A DNA stretch of 64,000 nucleotides. Source: Oceanobacillus sp. J11TS1. Its GTDB lineage: Bacteria; Bacillota; Bacilli; Bacillales; Amphibacillaceae. How positions within the stretch are numbered: the stretch's first letter is position 1; every line of letters starts with the position of its first letter. The notes under the pieces were generated by a model. It had not been told where the DNA came from, did no database searches, and saw only the letters and a list, made by a program, of their open reading frames with translations. Made by a program: the position numbers and the translations under genes. Below, one piece after another: positions 32,878 through 41,406 of this stretch. Location of the stretch: positions 1-64,000 of the forward strand of contig NZ_BORO01000020.1 in assembly GCF_018333215.1 (NCBI RefSeq). The letters run 5' to 3'.

Positions 32878-33198
32878 GCACCCCCGCCAACAAGTTAACG
32901 TTCATTATTAAATTTAATATCATAATAGCATTATGAGCACACTTTTGCAAAGGGGTTATGGCGAATTTGTAAAAAAATCATGTAAATTTGTCGTTTTAAA
33001 CCTTAATTTTTGTGGTATTTATATTAATTGAGGTTTAAAAAATGGATCTATCACTATTAGGATAGAAATCAGAAAAAATCAATTTTCTTCCTTGATTATT
33101 TACCACAACCTCCATATTTTCGACGGAATCAGTAAGCCTTGCAGTTTCATTCTGTTTGAGAGTATCTCCAACAAAGATAATTGTTCTCTATTGAGGAC

Positions 33199-33375
33199 GT
33201 TCAAAAAGTCCCCCAATGATAAGCGGCGAATTTCTGCGTTGACGTTTCTTTTCCGATGGGGCTGCGATTACTCGCCCCACCAAAAGCGTTACTCACGTAT
33301 TTAAAAGCATACGCTCCGTTCGTAAAAGCCACGTCGCCTTGACCTTCTTGCTTCTAATTTGATTACTTTTTGAAC
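33199..33375. repeat. MITE-like element with 11-bp terminal inverted repeats
   Basis: GTTCAAAAAGT at 33199-33209 and its exact complement ACTTTTTGAAC at 33365-33375 bound a 177-bp segment richer in GC than its flanks and without a gene. No target-site duplication is obvious. It may be a dispersed intergenic repeat or a non-autonomous transposon relic. Confidence 0.55.
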
Positions 33376-33458
33376 ACGCACTAATACGAAAAAATTCCCT
33401 GTCTGTTAATTATATGCCAATATATAAAAATCATACCTCGTTAACCGTAATAAGCTAT

Positions 33459-33490
33459 AAAAAAGCAGGCTCGTTTATACGAAACCTGCT
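33459..33490 (-). terminator. ydcC terminator
   Basis: Minus strand: AGCAGGTTTCGT pairs with ACGAGCCTGCT across a short loop, followed by TTTTTTA, 15 bases after the stop codon. Confidence 0.82.
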
Positions 33491-33504
33491 AATGAATACA
33501 ATTA

Positions 33505-34545
33505 TCATTTTATGGATTGTCCTTGAACAGATTGTGCTATTTCAATCATTTCTTCTTTTGTCAGTTCCGTACTTGCTAGTTGATAATCAACACCCTGATA
33601 ACTCCATTTTAATGCGTTACCTTCTAAGGCCCCCACTGTAACACCAAGATTCACAATATCTCCATCTACTTCTTGCGGCGCTGTACTAACTGGTGCAGTT
33701 TCTTTTATTTTCTGGACAAGTGTAAAGTTTTTCTCTCCTTCAAAGGTTGTAATTATTCGTTCTCCATCCTCCAAAGGAACTTCTTTCTTTTCGGCAATCT
33801 CTGCTCCAGCTGTAAACGTAGGATATAATGTACGGATTTCCTGAGCTGCTGCTTCTGCTGTTTCACCTTCTTCTTCTAAGTTTGCGGCTTCACCATCTGC
33901 TTCTTGTTTCATATTTTTCTCCATCGAAAAATCATCTTCTTTGAAAGTAGCATCTAATTCAAAGCTTTGGAAAGCTACACTCACTAAGGTTTCTCCATCT
34001 TGATTTAAAACGTTAACCATCACAGGAGTATAGCTGGACTTATCAAAATATATCTCTTGAGCCGGCAGATTGTTGTTATTTTGATAGTTTGTTTTTGTTC
34101 GGAAAATATAATGATCTTCTGTCGTTTCAAATTGTGATTCTGGATCTTGAATCACATCATTTACCAGCGATTGAAATAAATACGGCTGACTGCTATTTTC
34201 TGGCCACTCCGATTGAAATTTAAAACTTTTCTCCAAAGCTGGCGTCAATACAAAGACCCCGTCCGTATTTTTTAAAATGATTTGACTTTCATTTTGCTCC
34301 GACTCATTTTCAAGTTTTACGCGATATTGCTCCTCCGCTTGGAACCATACATCAATTAAAAAATTTTGCTCCTCATCACTTGTATTCATCGTCATATTCG
34401 CAGTCGCTTTATAACCATCTAGGTCTGCAACTGTCTCCTGCAACTTCTCAACAACATCTTCCTGTGATTTTTCACCACATGCTGCCAGTAACAAACTAAA
34501 TGTACCTAATAGTAAAACGACACCGAAAAAACGTCTCTTCGTCAT
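33505..34545 (-). CDS. ydcC: YdcC/LolA-like outer-surface lipoprotein
   Basis: 346-residue lipoprotein with lipobox LLAAC (Cys at about residue 23), then a LolA-like beta half-barrel region that in Gram-positive bacteria is of unknown function, and a second C-terminal domain (GAEIAEKKEVPLEDGERIITTFEGEKNFTLV) resembling DUF4367. I start at ATG 34545, eight bases after GGGAG; the ATG at 34551 is too close. Its place between nnr and mazEF is conserved in Bacillales. Confidence 0.85.
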   Translation of the reverse strand: MTKRRFFGVVLLLGTFSLLLAACGEKSQEDVVEKLQETVADLDGYKATANMTMNTSDEEQNFLIDVWFQAEEQYRVKLENESEQNESQIILKNTDGVFVLTPALEKSFKFQSEWPENSSQPYLFQSLVNDVIQDPESQFETTEDHYIFRTKTNYQNNNNLPAQEIYFDKSSYTPVMVNVLNQDGETLVSVAFQSFELDATFKEDDFSMEKNMKQEADGEAANLEEEGETAEAAAQEIRTLYPTFTAGAEIAEKKEVPLEDGERIITTFEGEKNFTLVQKIKETAPVSTAPQEVDGDIVNLGVTVGALEGNALKWSYQGVDYQLASTELTKEEMIEIAQSVQGQSIK

Positions 34546-34610
34546 TAGCATATCTCCCTTGTCTCATTTAACAAAGGGAACGATTCATTGATGATAAATA
34601 GAACACCGTT

Positions 34611-36125
34611 TTAAGAAAATGTACGGATTGCTTTTGGGATACCTTGGATGACATCTCCAGCAAGCAAATCCTGTTCCGAGTGTTTTTCTTGGACAAGTAA
34701 GTCTGCAGATTTTCCGTGCAGGAAGCAAGCATTATTTATGCCTGAAAAAATCGATTTGCTTTGCATAATCATAGCTAATACCATCCCGGTTAACACGTCC
34801 CCGCTTCCGCCTTTGGCGAGACCTGGATTCCCGCTTATTTCCACTGTTTGGTCTCCATTCGGGGCAGTAATAATCGTGTACTTCCCCTTTAACACGAGAT
34901 AGCAATTATATTTTGTTGCAAAATCAAAGCTATGTCGAAAGGGTTCCGCCAATAAATCAGAGACAGACATATCCATTAATGCAGCAAGCTCGCCAGGATG
35001 TGGCGTTAAGATAAGTGGAGCTTGTCTTGACCCGAAATCTGCTAAATATGATTTCAAGTGGTAAAGTCCATCAGCGTCGATTACAATTGGTCCATCAAAT
35101 TCGAGCAATGCAGGAAAAATTCCTTTCGCAGTTTCTTCCTCCCTGCCTAATCCTATCCCAACAGCAATGGCATCAAACCCAGATAAGTCGATATGCTCTA
35201 TTCCAGTGATATAGCCATTTTTTTCGGATATGGTGACATTCATTGCTTCCGGGCTATTCCCAGCAATAATTGGAATAACGTCTTTGACAGATGCGGTGGT
35301 TAATAAGCCTGCTCCGGTTCGTAATGCAGCCTTCGTTGTCATTAGGACGGATCCTGGCATTCTTTGATTACCGCCGATAATCAGCCCTCTCCCATGATCT
35401 CCTTTATGTGAATTTATTTTTCGTTTGGGAAAAGATTCGCGAAAATAGAATCTCGTCCATAAACGTTTCTTCGTATGCGCTTCAAAGAGATATGTGGGAA
35501 AACCGATATCTGCTACCATCCATTCTCCGTAATACGAGGCAGTACGTTGACAGACAGCAGATTGTTTTATGGCACCAATCATAATAGTTGCATCCGCTTG
35601 GATTGCTTGAAAATCAGTCAACCCTTCCTCTGCCGGCAAGCCGCTTGGTATATCAATGGATATCACATAAGCATTTTGATGATTCACTTGTCTGGTAACC
35701 GTTAATACATCGCCTCTTAGTTCGCCGCGTACACCAATTCCAAGCATTGCATCGATAATAACATCCGCTTCTCCTAATGCTGTCTCCGCTGTTTTTTCAT
35801 GATAGGGCTCCACTTGATAGCCAAATTGGCGATAGATATTTTTATGATAAGCTGCATCCCCTGTTATTTTTTCATTACGCGCAACCTGAATTACCCTTAA
35901 ATCATATCCTGCCTCTGAAAGGACCCGGGCAATAACAAATCCGTCTCCGCCATTATTCCCACTTCCAATCAAGACAACAATCTTATCGTCTTTTGATATT
36001 CGCTTCTGTATTTCCCTGCTTGCTTCTCTACCTGCATTCTCCATGAGGATTTTTCCAACAAGTCCAACAGTGCTGATTGTTTCTCGGTCAACCTTGTACA
36101 TTTCTTCCGCGGTGACAATATACAA
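34611..36125 (-). CDS. nnr: Bifunctional NAD(P)H-hydrate epimerase / ADP-dependent dehydratase
   Basis: 504-residue repair enzyme. The N-terminal YjeF_N epimerase domain (1-215, GSGNNGGDGFVIAR) interconverts R- and S-NADHX; the C-terminal ribokinase-like domain (about 225-500, GRGLIIGGNQRMPGS, LTPHPGELA, KGGSGDVLTGMV) dehydrates the S form using ADP. I start at TTG 36125 (LYIVTAEEM), because GGAGGG is just upstream; the longer reading from 36179 has no RBS and a hydrophobic lead not found in the family. Confidence 0.92.
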   Translation of the reverse strand: MYIVTAEEMYKVDRETISTVGLVGKILMENAGREASREIQKRISKDDKIVVLIGSGNNGGDGFVIARVLSEAGYDLRVIQVARNEKITGDAAYHKNIYRQFGYQVEPYHEKTAETALGEADVIIDAMLGIGVRGELRGDVLTVTRQVNHQNAYVISIDIPSGLPAEEGLTDFQAIQADATIMIGAIKQSAVCQRTASYYGEWMVADIGFPTYLFEAHTKKRLWTRFYFRESFPKRKINSHKGDHGRGLIIGGNQRMPGSVLMTTKAALRTGAGLLTTASVKDVIPIIAGNSPEAMNVTISEKNGYITGIEHIDLSGFDAIAVGIGLGREEETAKGIFPALLEFDGPIVIDADGLYHLKSYLADFGSRQAPLILTPHPGELAALMDMSVSDLLAEPFRHSFDFATKYNCYLVLKGKYTIITAPNGDQTVEISGNPGLAKGGSGDVLTGMVLAMIMQSKSIFSGINNACFLHGKSADLLVQEKHSEQDLLAGDVIQGIPKAIRTFS

Positions 36126-36209
36126 TTCGTTCCCTCCTACCGCAATAAAATATATGAGACAAACTATGGGTTTATGCATTACCTATTTGCATTTATGTTC
36201 ACTTTAAAC

Positions 36210-36566
36210 TTACCTTTTCTCTAATAAGACCTGTGCAATAGCAAGTTCGCCACTATGTGAAATAGATAGGTGAATATAAATATCCTCCATCCCTTCTACT
36301 TGCATTTGCGGCGCTCCATTAGCACAATTGATGATTTCGATTTGCTGAAACCCTAGTTTACCTATTCCCGTTTTATTCGCTTTTGAAAAGGCTTCTTTTG
36401 CAGCAAATCGGCCTGCCACATATTCCGTACGGCGATGGGCGGTTAACGTCATCGCCTTTTCTTGTTCTGCCTCGGTTAACACACGCTTCAGAAAACGATT
36501 ATTTTTTTCAAGAAGGCGCCTAATTCTTTTTAATTCAACGATATCAATGCCTATTCCAAGTATCAT
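36210..36566 (-). CDS. acpS: Holo-[acyl-carrier-protein] synthase
   Basis: 118-residue phosphopantetheinyl transferase that moves the CoA arm onto ACP for fatty acid synthesis. Mg-binding residues are in GIGIDIVEL (Asp) and RFAAKEAFSKA (Glu), both intact. ATG 36566 is eight bases from AGGAG; ATG 36572 would be only two bases away. Essential gene, first of acpS-nnr-ydcC. Confidence 0.93.
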   Translation of the reverse strand: MILGIGIDIVELKRIRRLLEKNNRFLKRVLTEAEQEKAMTLTAHRRTEYVAGRFAAKEAFSKANKTGIGKLGFQQIEIINCANGAPQMQVEGMEDIYIHLSISHSGELAIAQVLLEKR

Positions 36567-36903
36567 TTTCATTGCTCCTAAAAGTTATTCCATCTATGTA
36601 AGATAACACTATTATAATGATTATAATCTGTTCCTTCACTAAAACTAAGGTTGGCACATTAAATTTAATAAATAGCGACTGCTACGGAAAAACACTATGC
36701 TAGTTAGTTGCTAATATCATATTTACATGTTGCAACCAATGATTTTGGTGTTAATCCCATAATCTATATTGTTTCTTATTATATTATAGAATAACATCAA
36801 TGATAAAAATCATGGAACTTTAACGGTTCAACTTTATACATACCAGTCTTCAGAGGGTAATTTATAATGTTGTATTTTTTGCAATATAGGGTATAATATA
36901 AAT

Positions 36904-37043
36904 TAAGAAAACATATAATAAAAAACCGTGCAGTGCTGATACACTGTACGGTACAATAGACTGAAACTCACTAAAGAGGAACAGCGCATAACGAGTTTAA
37001 AAATAACCCTTACGCCAGCCATAGCATATGAGGGTTATTTTTT
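36904..37043 (+). ncRNA. Antisense antitoxin RNA of copy 2
   Basis: Promoter TTGTAT (36870-36875), 16-base spacer, TATAAT (36892-36897). The RNA carries the stem ACCGTGCAGTG/CACTGTACGGT and ends at the AAATAACCCT/AGGGTTATTT hairpin with a T-tract, overlapping the 3' end of the toxin message. Length of about 140 bases is inferred. Confidence 0.65.
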
Positions 37044-37121
37044 ATCGTTTTTTTCGGACATAATAAATGCCACTAACGATCCAAAAGAGATCATCAGTAA
37101 TAAGGCAGTACCTATATCCAT
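37035..37121 (-). CDS. Holin-like type I toxin peptide (TxpA/BsrG/Fst-like)
   Basis: 28 residues, MDIGTALLLMISFGSLVAFI then MSEKNDKK: one transmembrane helix with a polar charged tail, as in the Hol-Tox family of membrane-damaging type I toxins. ATG 37121 has AAAGGAGG upstream; the leader segment GCAGCGCACCTTT can pair with that RBS, which would mask translation as in BsrG and Fst. Expression should be checked by the convergent antisense RNA. No match to a specific named toxin is claimed. Confidence 0.75.
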   Translation of the reverse strand: MDIGTALLLMISFGSLVAFIMSEKNDKK

Positions 37122-37223
37122 CAGCAGCACCTCCTTTCTCAGTTGGCTTTTAAACCAACACTGGAAAGGTTTAAAGGTGCGCTGCCCCCATATGCAATTA
37201 TATCAGTCTATTGTTAATTTCAA

Positions 37224-37301
37224 TTATAACATAGGTAGTAACCAACGAATGCCAAAATTGACGCTAATATTTTTATATTTACCCTTCTGTTCAATAATCA
37301 T
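37224..37301 (-). CDS. Candidate 25-aa peptide, probably a gene remnant
   Basis: ATG 37301 overlaps the stop of the preceding small ORF (ATGA) and has GAGGAG upstream. It reads MIIEQKGKYKNISVNFGIRW and ends six residues later within the toxin-antitoxin repeat. The good initiation signal and abrupt end suggest a gene cut off when the repeat element arrived. Confidence 0.35.
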   Translation of the reverse strand: MIIEQKGKYKNISVNFGIRWLLPML

Positions 37302-37447
37302 TTTTTCTCCTCTGACCTCTTAATTCGGTCAATAAATCCAACTAAATACGTATCATTAACTTTTGAAGAATAATAGCCGACCTGGTCTTTTATGATATTT
37401 TCAATAACCCAAACTTTTCTCGTAACAACTTCATGTAGGCTTGTCAT
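37298..37447 (-). CDS. Candidate 49-aa soluble peptide
   Basis: Reads MTSLHEVVTRKVWVIENIIK, then DQVGYYSSKVNDTYLVGFID and RIKRSEEKK. Composition is protein-like. An upstream open stretch ends at ATGCAATGA, overlapping this ATG, and a GAGGAAA lies 14 bases further, so initiation would rely on coupling. It looks like part of a decayed small-gene operon, perhaps of phage or plasmid origin. No family recognised. Confidence 0.4.
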   Translation of the reverse strand: MTSLHEVVTRKVWVIENIIKDQVGYYSSKVNDTYLVGFIDRIKRSEEKK

Positions 37448-37614
37448 TGCATCTTATCTATTTCCTCGTTCTTTTCACTTTCTTTTTGCTTTATGAGTTA
37501 AAATTCGCAAGTTTTATATGTCTGTTCGATATTTTTTTGCATATCGTAGCAAGCACATAAGATGCACCGATTCTAATTTCAGGAGTTTTTTTAAAAGATA
37601 ATATAAAACTATTT

Positions 37615-37905
37615 TCAGCCCATATTAAACAAGCTACTACCGATCACTGAGCCAAGACCTGTTTCCCAAAACCATAAAAACACTATCATAATAAGGAACC
37701 AAGAAATTCTCCAAACCTTATTAGAACGTACAAATTGAATGATATAGAAGATGAGCCAAAATCCTAGCGACATTCCAGTAATAAACCAAATGCCAGAACT
37801 TATTCCTCCTTCGCCTACACCTGCTCCAAATAAGACTAAAAAGTTAAATGACAATAAAAAAAGTAAAATAATAATGTTATATATATGAAAAGCTCTTTTA
37901 CTCAA
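37615..37905 (-). CDS. Small three-helix membrane protein
   Basis: 96 residues with hydrophobic helices at about 7-28, 37-57 and 66-85, separated by short charged turns. Last gene of the ECF sigma cassette, 48 bases after the preceding small membrane gene. RBS AAGGAGTG before the ATG. Function unknown; possibly an effector or co-sensor of the cassette. Confidence 0.72.
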   Translation of the reverse strand: MSKRAFHIYNIIILLFLLSFNFLVLFGAGVGEGGISSGIWFITGMSLGFWLIFYIIQFVRSNKVWRISWFLIMIVFLWFWETGLGSVIGSSLFNMG

Positions 37906-37953
37906 TTAAATCACTCCTTATATTATATATTCCAAATATTGTAAAAAGCAGTA

Positions 37954-38229
37954 TTAAGGTTGATAATTAATTGTTAAACTAATAAAAGTAACAACAATAA
38001 TGAATATAACTGAAAAAATATTTAAAACAATTCCCCATACTCCAGGTGTTCTGCTGTGGCTGTTAAATAATCCAATAATCCCCAACAATATTCCTAATCC
38101 TTGTAGAGAAAAATTTATACTAAACATCGTTTGAAACAACAAGTTTATGTTTAGTAACAGCAGACTAATAAGTCCTACAATAATAGATAAATAACTTGCT
38201 GTATAAAAATATTTATAAGTTATTTTCAT
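37954..38229 (-). CDS. Small three-helix membrane protein
   Basis: 91 residues with helices at about 9-28, 37-55 and 66-87. It begins 12 bases after the anti-sigma gene on the same strand and is likely cotranscribed. RBS GGAGA-like before ATG 38229. No family recognised. Confidence 0.72.
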   Translation of the reverse strand: MKITYKYFYTASYLSIIVGLISLLLLNINLLFQTMFSINFSLQGLGILLGIIGLFNSHSRTPGVWGIVLNIFSVIFIIVVTFISLTINYQP

Positions 38230-38241
38230 TTTATTAATCTC

Positions 38242-39204
38242 CTATCTATTCCAATTCCAAAATTCTACTTCACCTATATGAATACCTCTTATCTCCTCTT
38301 GTGTTCCTAATTCCTGTATTTCTTTTGTCGGCCCCGTGATGACCACGCCGTAAATTTTAATTCCATTCTGATTAATATAGTCCAATCTTTCCTTTGAAGC
38401 GATAGATACTTCTCCCATAATGCTGGTTGTAATCTTTTTTTGAGTATCCAAATAATTTAATTGTTCTACAAAGAGATCCTTGTTATCTTCTTCTGTGAAA
38501 GAAGAATTGCTGGGAGCTGTATTTTCTTCTGGGTATCCTATGGGTGTAACTACAGAACCATCTTTATCTATCATTTCATCTTCTAGTCCTGTATCTACAG
38601 CATTCCATACAATTTTTATATCGTAGTCTGACAACAGGCTCTCTACTTCTTTCGGAGCGTAAGATTTATCCAAAGATAAGAATGCTTCAGTCACTGTACC
38701 CTCTGGAATTTCATTTAACTTATCTAATCCATTCATTAAGCGGCTAGGGATATCTTGATTTGGATATATAAAAGAAAATTCTCTATCTCTAAGATTCATG
38801 GTATTTTCTTTCACCGTTAAATTTACAGATTCATTTCGCTTGAAACCGAGTGATAGATTGGAATCATAACTCCCTGCTTTTAAGGTTTCTGACCCAATTT
38901 CTTTATATAATGGTGCTGATAAATGAAGTCCAAAAAATGGTGTGAATTCTAATTCAATTTGGGTATCGTCCACTTGAAGATTCGGCTCCGTTAATGAATA
39001 AATGGTTTCTAAAACAAATATTTCATTATTTGCCCTATCATTTACCTTATAATAAATGACAGTTGACAAGTACCCGAAAGGCAGTATCAAAAATATAATT
39101 GACAGCATGAGAAGAATTGTATTCCATCGCGCTTTGCGTTTGGCTGACATAATAATTTTGTTTTGTTTATCATTGTTGATATAAGAATCGTTTTCCGTTT
39201 TCAT
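38242..39204 (-). CDS. Membrane anti-sigma factor (sigma factor regulator)
   Basis: 320 residues: a short cytoplasmic N-terminus (1-27, KARWNTI) that would bind the sigma factor, one transmembrane helix (about 28-50) and a long extracytoplasmic domain. The N-terminal helix plus the C-terminal TGPTKEIQELG region match the sigma factor regulator N- and C-terminal families found beside Bacillus ECF sigma genes. It starts five bases after the sigma gene, so stoichiometric coupling is expected. Signal sensed is unknown. Confidence 0.83.
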   Translation of the reverse strand: MKTENDSYINNDKQNKIIMSAKRKARWNTILLMLSIIFLILPFGYLSTVIYYKVNDRANNEIFVLETIYSLTEPNLQVDDTQIELEFTPFFGLHLSAPLYKEIGSETLKAGSYDSNLSLGFKRNESVNLTVKENTMNLRDREFSFIYPNQDIPSRLMNGLDKLNEIPEGTVTEAFLSLDKSYAPKEVESLLSDYDIKIVWNAVDTGLEDEMIDKDGSVVTPIGYPEENTAPSNSSFTEEDNKDLFVEQLNYLDTQKKITTSIMGEVSIASKERLDYINQNGIKIYGVVITGPTKEIQELGTQEEIRGIHIGEVEFWNWNR

Positions 39205-39209
39205 TTTAT

Positions 39210-39692
39210 TTACTCCTTATAATTTTGTTTGATGTGCTTCCGGGCTCTATGGACTAACGTTTTAAAAGTTGATACTTTCACATTCATTATGAAAGCTCCT
39301 TCCTCGTAAGTAAGACTTTTAAAATCTTTAAGAATGATTGCTTTTTTCTGTTTAGTAGGGAGTTTGTTTATAATTTTTATAACGTCATCAAGGATTGCAT
39401 TAGTTACGATGACGTCTTCAATATTTATATGACTTATATCAGTTTCCTGTAAAAAATCACTCGTCAAAATGACATTTCTTTTTTTTCTAAAGTAATCAAT
39501 ATAGCAATTTCTGGCGATAGTAAATAACCAGCCTTTTACGTTACCAGGCCGATAAGCATCCATGCTGATGTACGCTTTATAAAAAGTATCTTGCAGTATA
39601 TCTTCGGCAGCATACTTGTCTTTTTCCATTGACAAAATGTATCTGTAAATGTCATTGGAGTATAATCTAAAAATTTCCTCAATTGAATTCAT
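39210..39692 (-). CDS. ECF-family RNA polymerase sigma factor
   Basis: 160-residue ECF sigma factor with region 2 (YRYILSMEKDKYAAEDILQDTFYKAY) and region 4 (LPTKQKKAIILKDFKSLTYEEGAFIMNVKVSTFKTLVHRARK). Start ATG 39692 follows GGAGGTAT. An ECF-type promoter lies just upstream, implying autoregulation. With the anti-sigma and two small membrane proteins it forms a four-gene cassette inserted between acpS and the rhomboid gene, which are neighbours in B. subtilis. Confidence 0.92.
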   Translation of the reverse strand: MNSIEEIFRLYSNDIYRYILSMEKDKYAAEDILQDTFYKAYISMDAYRPGNVKGWLFTIARNCYIDYFRKKRNVILTSDFLQETDISHINIEDVIVTNAILDDVIKIINKLPTKQKKAIILKDFKSLTYEEGAFIMNVKVSTFKTLVHRARKHIKQNYKE

Positions 39693-39716
39693 ATACCTCC
39701 TTCTCTCCTTACCCTA

Positions 39717-39745
39717 TAAACGTATCGAAGCGCAATATCGTTTCA
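39717..39745 (-). promoter_or_regulatory. ECF-type autoregulatory promoter
   Basis: Minus strand TGAAAC (39740-39745), 17-base spacer, CGTTTA (39717-39722), about 25 bases before the sigma start codon. TGAAAC is the shared -35 of Bacillus ECF sigmas. Confidence 0.7.
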
Positions 39746-39905
39746 TTATTTTAATAAAAAATAAAATATCAGTCCCTTTAGCTTTCATTTCTCCCCAGAA
39801 TACTGTACGAAGTCTTTGTTCTGGGGTGCTGGTAGTGCATAACTTCTTAAGTATCAATAACAAGCGCACTGGATTGAATAAGATTTAAATGACGTATAGC
39901 TAGTA

Positions 39906-40010
39906 TCATATGTTTCGCAGCAACAGTCTATGGATTTTAGGTGTCCCACTCCTACCTCCTCCACCACACCATTTATATTTAATACCACCAAATGTGCAAC
40001 CTAACGCCAT
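39906..40010 (-). other. Gly/Cys-rich 34-codon reading frame in a long gap
   Basis: Reads MALGCTFGGIKYKWCGGGGR then SGTPKIHRLLLRNI. Two Cys with Gly-rich context recall small bacteriocins, but there is no RBS and no processing or immunity gene. The rest of 39746-40470 shows only an 8-bp CCCCAGAA hairpin near 39795-39828 without a T-tract, and no other gene. Confidence 0.3.
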
Positions 40011-40470
40011 TATCTCAAAAGTTACTTGTTTTTACTTTGTTTGCATCTGAAAGAAATGTATTTAATTAATAGTTATTTTCAATTTCTCCATCTACATTTT
40101 CATAAATAATTTCTAAGATCATTACATGCATAGTATCTTTAGAGGGAGATTAACAGTTACTCTCTTTGAAATAAGATTCAACTTCTACGATAGAAGTAAT
40201 GCTAAAGCTCCTCCCTTTTCATTCTTGAGCACGGCACTCAGAGAGTACGTGGCGGATTGATTATGAAATACATCTGAAATACTATTTATGATCCCATTTA
40301 TCAAAAGTGGAGAGCGACGTCGCAGACATGCTTAATGCACCAGCAAATGAAGTTTCAGTTACTTTATGCTGGTTGAAAAAAATAAGCAACCAACATTGCT
40401 ACATCAAGGAGTTTATAGTAACTTAAATACTATATGGAATATCGCGCGTGTTATCTATAGGGGGCGAATT

Positions 40471-41253
40471 ATGTTTATAAGAACAGAACGGAGTATAAAG
40501 GAATTTTTTCAATTATATCCTGTGGTGACTATCATTGTGGGGGTAAATATATTTCTATGGTTAATAATTGATTTTCTAAATTTACAAATCGGAAATTATT
40601 TAAGATTATACGGAATCGGAATTAATGCTGGGATTGCGGAAGGGCAATGGTGGAGATTAATCACTCCCACTTTCCTGCATGCTGGTGCGATGCATATGCT
40701 ATTTAATTCCTTTTCGCTTGTATTATTCGGCCCTGCATTGGAACAAATGCTTGGTAAAATCAAGTTTTTATTAGCATACCTTGGTACAGCAACTACAGCA
40801 AACATTGTTATTTACTTTATAGAATCACCAACGTATGCACACCTAGGTGCATCTGGCGCTATTTTTGGACTATTTGGGATTTATGTCTATATGGTTGTTT
40901 TCCGAAAAGATTTAATCGACCAATCCAGCAGCCAAATTGTTGCTGTGATTGTAACCATTGCCCTCGTTATGACATTCTTGAGAAGTAATATCAGTATACT
41001 AGGACATTTATTTGGCTTATTTAGCGGTTTTATCTATGCACCATTACTCTTAGCAGGAGTTAAAAGCTATTCCCCTTGGACACGTCCGCGACCAAAAAGC
41101 AGAAAATATGCTGACGGCGATGGTCCTCAATTTGATCCAAACCGCTGGAACCAAAAGCGAAAAGTACCAGAGGTTATTCGAAAAAATATGATTTGGATTA
41201 TCGTTGCAATTATCGCTATTCTATGGTTATTAGGACAGGCAAATATTTTATAG
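40471..41253 (+). CDS. Rhomboid family intramembrane serine protease
   Basis: 260-residue membrane protease (B. subtilis YdcA-like). The catalytic Ser lies in the GASGAIFG motif and the catalytic His in ILGHLFGLFSGF; a WR motif (GQWWRLITPTFLHAG) precedes. About six helices (26 to 195) and one C-terminal helix (235-255) after a basic cytoplasmic loop. The ATG at 40471 follows TAGGGGGCG; the longer reading from 40366 has no RBS. Substrates unknown. Confidence 0.9.
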   Translation: MFIRTERSIKEFFQLYPVVTIIVGVNIFLWLIIDFLNLQIGNYLRLYGIGINAGIAEGQWWRLITPTFLHAGAMHMLFNSFSLVLFGPALEQMLGKIKFLLAYLGTATTANIVIYFIESPTYAHLGASGAIFGLFGIYVYMVVFRKDLIDQSSSQIVAVIVTIALVMTFLRSNISILGHLFGLFSGFIYAPLLLAGVKSYSPWTRPRPKSRKYADGDGPQFDPNRWNQKRKVPEVIRKNMIWIIVAIIAILWLLGQANIL

Positions 41254-41269
41254 TTTTTAATAAAAGGAT

Positions 41270-41307
41270 TAGCTAGGCTTGGTGTCCTAACCATGTCTAG
41301 CTATTTT
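41270..41307 (+). terminator. Rhomboid gene terminator
   Basis: TAGCTAGGC...GTCTAGCTA stem with an inner TGGT/ACCA, then TTTTAT. Confidence 0.75.
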
Positions 41308-41406
41308 ATATGGATAGAAACCCGTTAAAAATTGCCACAATTTATACAATTCATGTTATAATAATGTCACCTCGCAATCATCCCCAATAAACATAGGAGG
41401 TTTCTT

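Larger units (their letters stand above)
32878..33504. other. Gap where alanine racemase is expected
   Basis: No ORF of consequence. It contains a MITE-like element (33199-33375) and the ydcC terminator. B. subtilis and many relatives carry alr between ydcC and ndoAI; no racemase motif is readable here in any frame. Confidence 0.6.
36862..37254. repeat. Type I toxin-antitoxin locus, copy 2 (repeat of 17862-18268)
   Basis: Same element order and orientation as copy 1, about 19 kb away. It holds the antitoxin promoter, a GC stem-loop, the shared terminator, an intact toxin frame, a leader able to pair with the RBS and the toxin promoter (minus-strand TATAAT at 37197-37202). Confidence 0.85.
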
